Source: an uncultured Collinsella sp. (GTDB lineage: Bacteria; Actinomycetota; Coriobacteriia; Coriobacteriales; Coriobacteriaceae). From it: a DNA stretch of 10,184 nucleotides. Every line of letters starts with the position of its first letter. The stretch's first letter is position 1. Both the position numbers and the translations under genes were made by a program. The notes beneath the pieces were generated by a model. That model was given only the letters and a program-made list of their open reading frames with translations, searched no databases and was not told the DNA's origin. Positions 8,169 to 10,184 of the stretch are shown piece after piece. The DNA lies in assembly GCA_900549335.1 (NCBI GenBank), contig UROJ01000035.1, positions 1 to 10,184 on the forward strand, given 5' to 3'.

Positions 8169-8173
8169 CCCCT
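8169..8173 (-). promoter_or_regulatory. Shine-Dalgarno supporting the TTG start of the radical SAM gene
   Basis: AGGGG on the minus strand lies 7 nt before TTG 8161 and overlaps the stop codon of the upstream gene, indicating coupled translation across a 10-nt gap. Confidence 0.6.
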
Positions 8174-9101
8174 AAGCAGCGAGATCTGATGCGTCCTGAT
8201 AGGACGCCATAGGACGGGTAGCGCCCGCGACCGCAGTCACCAGATCGCGAACGCGGGAAAACGTGGCAGTGACCACCTCGTTAGCACGGCTGTAGTCGAC
8301 ATCGCGCTCGTAGAGCGAAACGAGCGCACGGCCCATGCCATAGGTGCCCGCGGCAGCAGCGAGCGCCTTGACGGCAAACCCAATATGCGGCGTCTGCTTG
8401 ACGAGCGCGCGGGTGACCGCGCGGATCACAAGACCGCCGGCAAGCACGCCCGCGACCTCGTAGCCGCGCTCAGGCTTAATGCCGCGTCCAAAGACGGCAG
8501 CGAGCTCAAAGAGCATGCCCACCTGCGCCAGCGCCATAACGGGATAATCGGTGCCCGGCAAAAACACCAAAGCCCCGGTCGCCATATTGGTGAGCGCACA
8601 CGAGGTGATGATACGATTGGCCGCCGCGATGCGCATGAAGGCAAAGTTCGCCGCAAAAGCCGTTTCCTTGTCGGTGCGATCGAGAATCCAGCGGGCAAGC
8701 GTCTCGAGCAGATACGTCTTATCGGTTGCCGCCACCACACCGAGCATGGGCGTGGACTCCTCGATAAACGGCACCTCCACAGCAGACTCGGCAAGCACGC
8801 ACACGGGCGCGCCGGCGATCACGAGCTCCTGCACGGCACTCTCCAAGCGGTCGGAACCACACGAGAGCACCAGCACCACATCGGTATCGGTCTTTGGAGC
8901 AATTCGCTCCTCCCCCAGACGCTCGACGCGCACAATGCCCGAGGTCGTCTGCGGCACAAAGGCGTCACGCACCGTCTCGGCCAGAAAGCGCGAGGCGGAC
9001 GAATCCAGATAGACCGAGACGCGCACCGGCGTATCGGAATCCTTCTTAACGGACGCGCCCATCTTAAAAGCGCGGGTCAGCTTATCTACGGGAATTTTCA
9101 T
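8172..9101 (-). CDS. Uncharacterised DUF697-like protein
   Basis: I do not recognise a named gene. The 309-aa product has two parts. The N-terminal half (about 25-150) reads as alternating strands and helices (VRVSVYLDSS, DVVLVLSCGSD, APVCVLAESAVEV), like a Rossmann or degenerate GTPase fold, but no P-loop or NKxD is seen. The second half (about 155-265) is Ala/Gly/Leu-rich with membrane-like segments and a DUF697-like pattern: LVFLPGTDYPVMALAQVGMLFELAAVFG, then a Gly/Ala/Val helix. DUF697 domains often follow GTPase domains, so a membrane-associated GTPase relative that lost nucleotide binding is one reading. ATG 9101 has GGAGGGG 6 nt upstream; it follows rodA by 18 nt. A role in envelope growth is only suggested by position. 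Confidence 0.8.
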   Translation of the reverse strand: MKIPVDKLTRAFKMGASVKKDSDTPVRVSVYLDSSASRFLAETVRDAFVPQTTSGIVRVERLGEERIAPKTDTDVVLVLSCGSDRLESAVQELVIAGAPVCVLAESAVEVPFIEESTPMLGVVAATDKTYLLETLARWILDRTDKETAFAANFAFMRIAAANRIITSCALTNMATGALVFLPGTDYPVMALAQVGMLFELAAVFGRGIKPERGYEVAGVLAGGLVIRAVTRALVKQTPHIGFAVKALAAAAGTYGMGRALVSLYERDVDYSRANEVVTATFSRVRDLVTAVAGATRPMASYQDASDLAA

Positions 9102-9119
9102 AGCAAACCCCTCCAGCGG

Positions 9120-10184
9120 TTACGCGGCGCCCGAACGATGCCGCCATATGGATTGTACGATACCCACCGTCAGCAGTTGGATCATCATCGAAGACGAACC
9201 AAAGCTAATAAACGGTAGCGGAATACCGGTAATCGGCATCATGCCGATGCACATGCCGATGTTCTCAAAGGTCTGGAATGCCCACATGCCGACGATACCT
9301 ACGCACGACAGACGCAGGAACAGCGACTCACACTTAAAGGCGACGCGAATCGTCGAAAAGATCAGCAGCACGTAGAGGCACAGGAGAAAAAAGGAACCGC
9401 AAAAACCAAAGGTCTCGGACAGGAAGGCGAAGACGAAGTCGGTGTGGAACTCAGGCAGAAAGCCGCCGGCCGACTGCGTCGCATGGCCCAAACCCTTACC
9501 AAAGAAGCCGCCCGAGCCAACGGCGATAAGCGACTGCTGCAGGTTGTAGGCATCGTCCGAATCGGCATTATCGGGGTCGATAAAGACCGTCAGACGGTTC
9601 ATCTGATACTGCTTGATGAGCACATCGTGGCCGAGCAACGAATCAAAGACCGAATCGAGCGCCAGAACGAGGGCCACCAGGCCCACGAGCAGGGCCAGAG
9701 TCGACAGCACCCATTCGCGGCGTGCACCGCTCATACAAATGACGATGGCGCCCGAAACAAGCACGACCAGGCCCGAGCCCAGGTCGCCCATGGCAACGAC
9801 GGCCAAAAACGGAATGGACAGCATGCCGCAGAGCTTGACGTAGTCGCGAACGGTATCGATGCGACCGTTATACTGCGAGCCAAGCGTAGCAATAAAGAAG
9901 ATGGTGATGAGCTTGGCAAGCTCAACCGGCTGGAATGTCAAGCCGATACCGGGAATCTTGATCCAGCCCGTCATGCCCAGACCGCCTGTATAGGACAGAC
10001 CCGGAATCTTGGGCGAGAGGATCACGATCAGGTCGATGACGAGCAACGCCGTCGAGAAATTGGAAATACCGCGCAGGTCGGTACGCCAGACCAGCACCGC
10101 CAGCACCGCTCCGATGCCAATTCCCAGCAGATGGCGTGAGAACGAAGCGTCGGCCTTAAACTGCGAAGCCGACCAGATAATGAT
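9120..10184 (-). CDS. rodA: Rod-shape peptidoglycan polymerase RodA (SEDS family), 5' end off the window
   Basis: Multi-pass membrane glycosyltransferase that polymerises lipid II for cell elongation with a class B PBP. The frame stays open to the right edge, so 354 aa are visible and the first N-terminal segment is missing; the visible start IIIWSASQFK matches the beginning of the SEDS core. QPVELAKL (around residue 85-92) and HTDFVFA hold the expected Glu and catalytic Asp (about 249). NIGMCIGMMPITGIPLPF and GKGLGHATQS favour RodA over FtsW. Two family-conserved positions differ: QPS is QPV, and the usual SYGGSS is SFGSSS. The gene precedes the DUF697-like gene by 18 nt. It is complete at the 3' end (TAA at 9120-9122). 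Confidence 0.92.
   Translation of the reverse strand: MIIWSASQFKADASFSRHLLGIGIGAVLAVLVWRTDLRGISNFSTALLVIDLIVILSPKIPGLSYTGGLGMTGWIKIPGIGLTFQPVELAKLITIFFIATLGSQYNGRIDTVRDYVKLCGMLSIPFLAVVAMGDLGSGLVVLVSGAIVICMSGARREWVLSTLALLVGLVALVLALDSVFDSLLGHDVLIKQYQMNRLTVFIDPDNADSDDAYNLQQSLIAVGSGGFFGKGLGHATQSAGGFLPEFHTDFVFAFLSETFGFCGSFFLLCLYVLLIFSTIRVAFKCESLFLRLSCVGIVGMWAFQTFENIGMCIGMMPITGIPLPFISFGSSSMMIQLLTVGIVQSIWRHRSGAA

Overview
This window looks like an ordinary, well-packed chromosomal stretch from a GC-rich Gram-positive bacterium. The best guess is a member of the Coriobacteriia, Collinsella-like, judging by protein character and gene order; no marker gene proves this. No rRNA, tRNA, CRISPR array, insertion sequence or phage gene was seen. 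I did not find an exotic new system.

Layout: a SOS-type DNA polymerase IV gene (dinB) is on the plus strand at the left. Everything else is on the minus strand and reads right to left: rodA (cut by the right edge), an uncharacterised DUF697-like membrane protein, a B12-domain radical SAM protein of the TIGR03960 type, its partner of the TIGR03936/DUF2344 type, rplU (L21), rpmA (L27), obgE, nadD, yqeK and rsfS. The two strands converge at a strong intrinsic terminator (1321-1364) that serves the minus-strand operon.

The minus-strand block is a variant of the widespread rodA / radical-SAM pair / L21-L27-Obg / NadD-YqeK-RsfS neighbourhood, linking cell-wall elongation, ribosome assembly and NAD/dinucleotide metabolism. 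Compared with the Firmicutes version, rng (RNase E/G) is missing between the radical SAM partner and rplU, ysxB/prp is missing between L21 and L27, and yhbY and a lytR-type gene are missing further on. The genes are very tightly packed, with one 4-bp ATGA overlap and gaps as short as 3 bp. Three starts appear to be TTG (obgE, yqeK, radical SAM).

The non-coding sequence suggests more than one transcription unit. A good sigma70-type promoter (TTGACG, 17 bp, extended TGC-TACTAT) lies over the stop codon of the DUF2344 gene and faces rplU. An intrinsic-terminator-like hairpin with a T run lies between rpmA and obgE, right against the obgE Shine-Dalgarno. L21-L27 can therefore plausibly be made as a short, strong transcript, with obgE-nadD-yqeK-rsfS fed by read-through. 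A candidate LexA box lies in the dinB leader.
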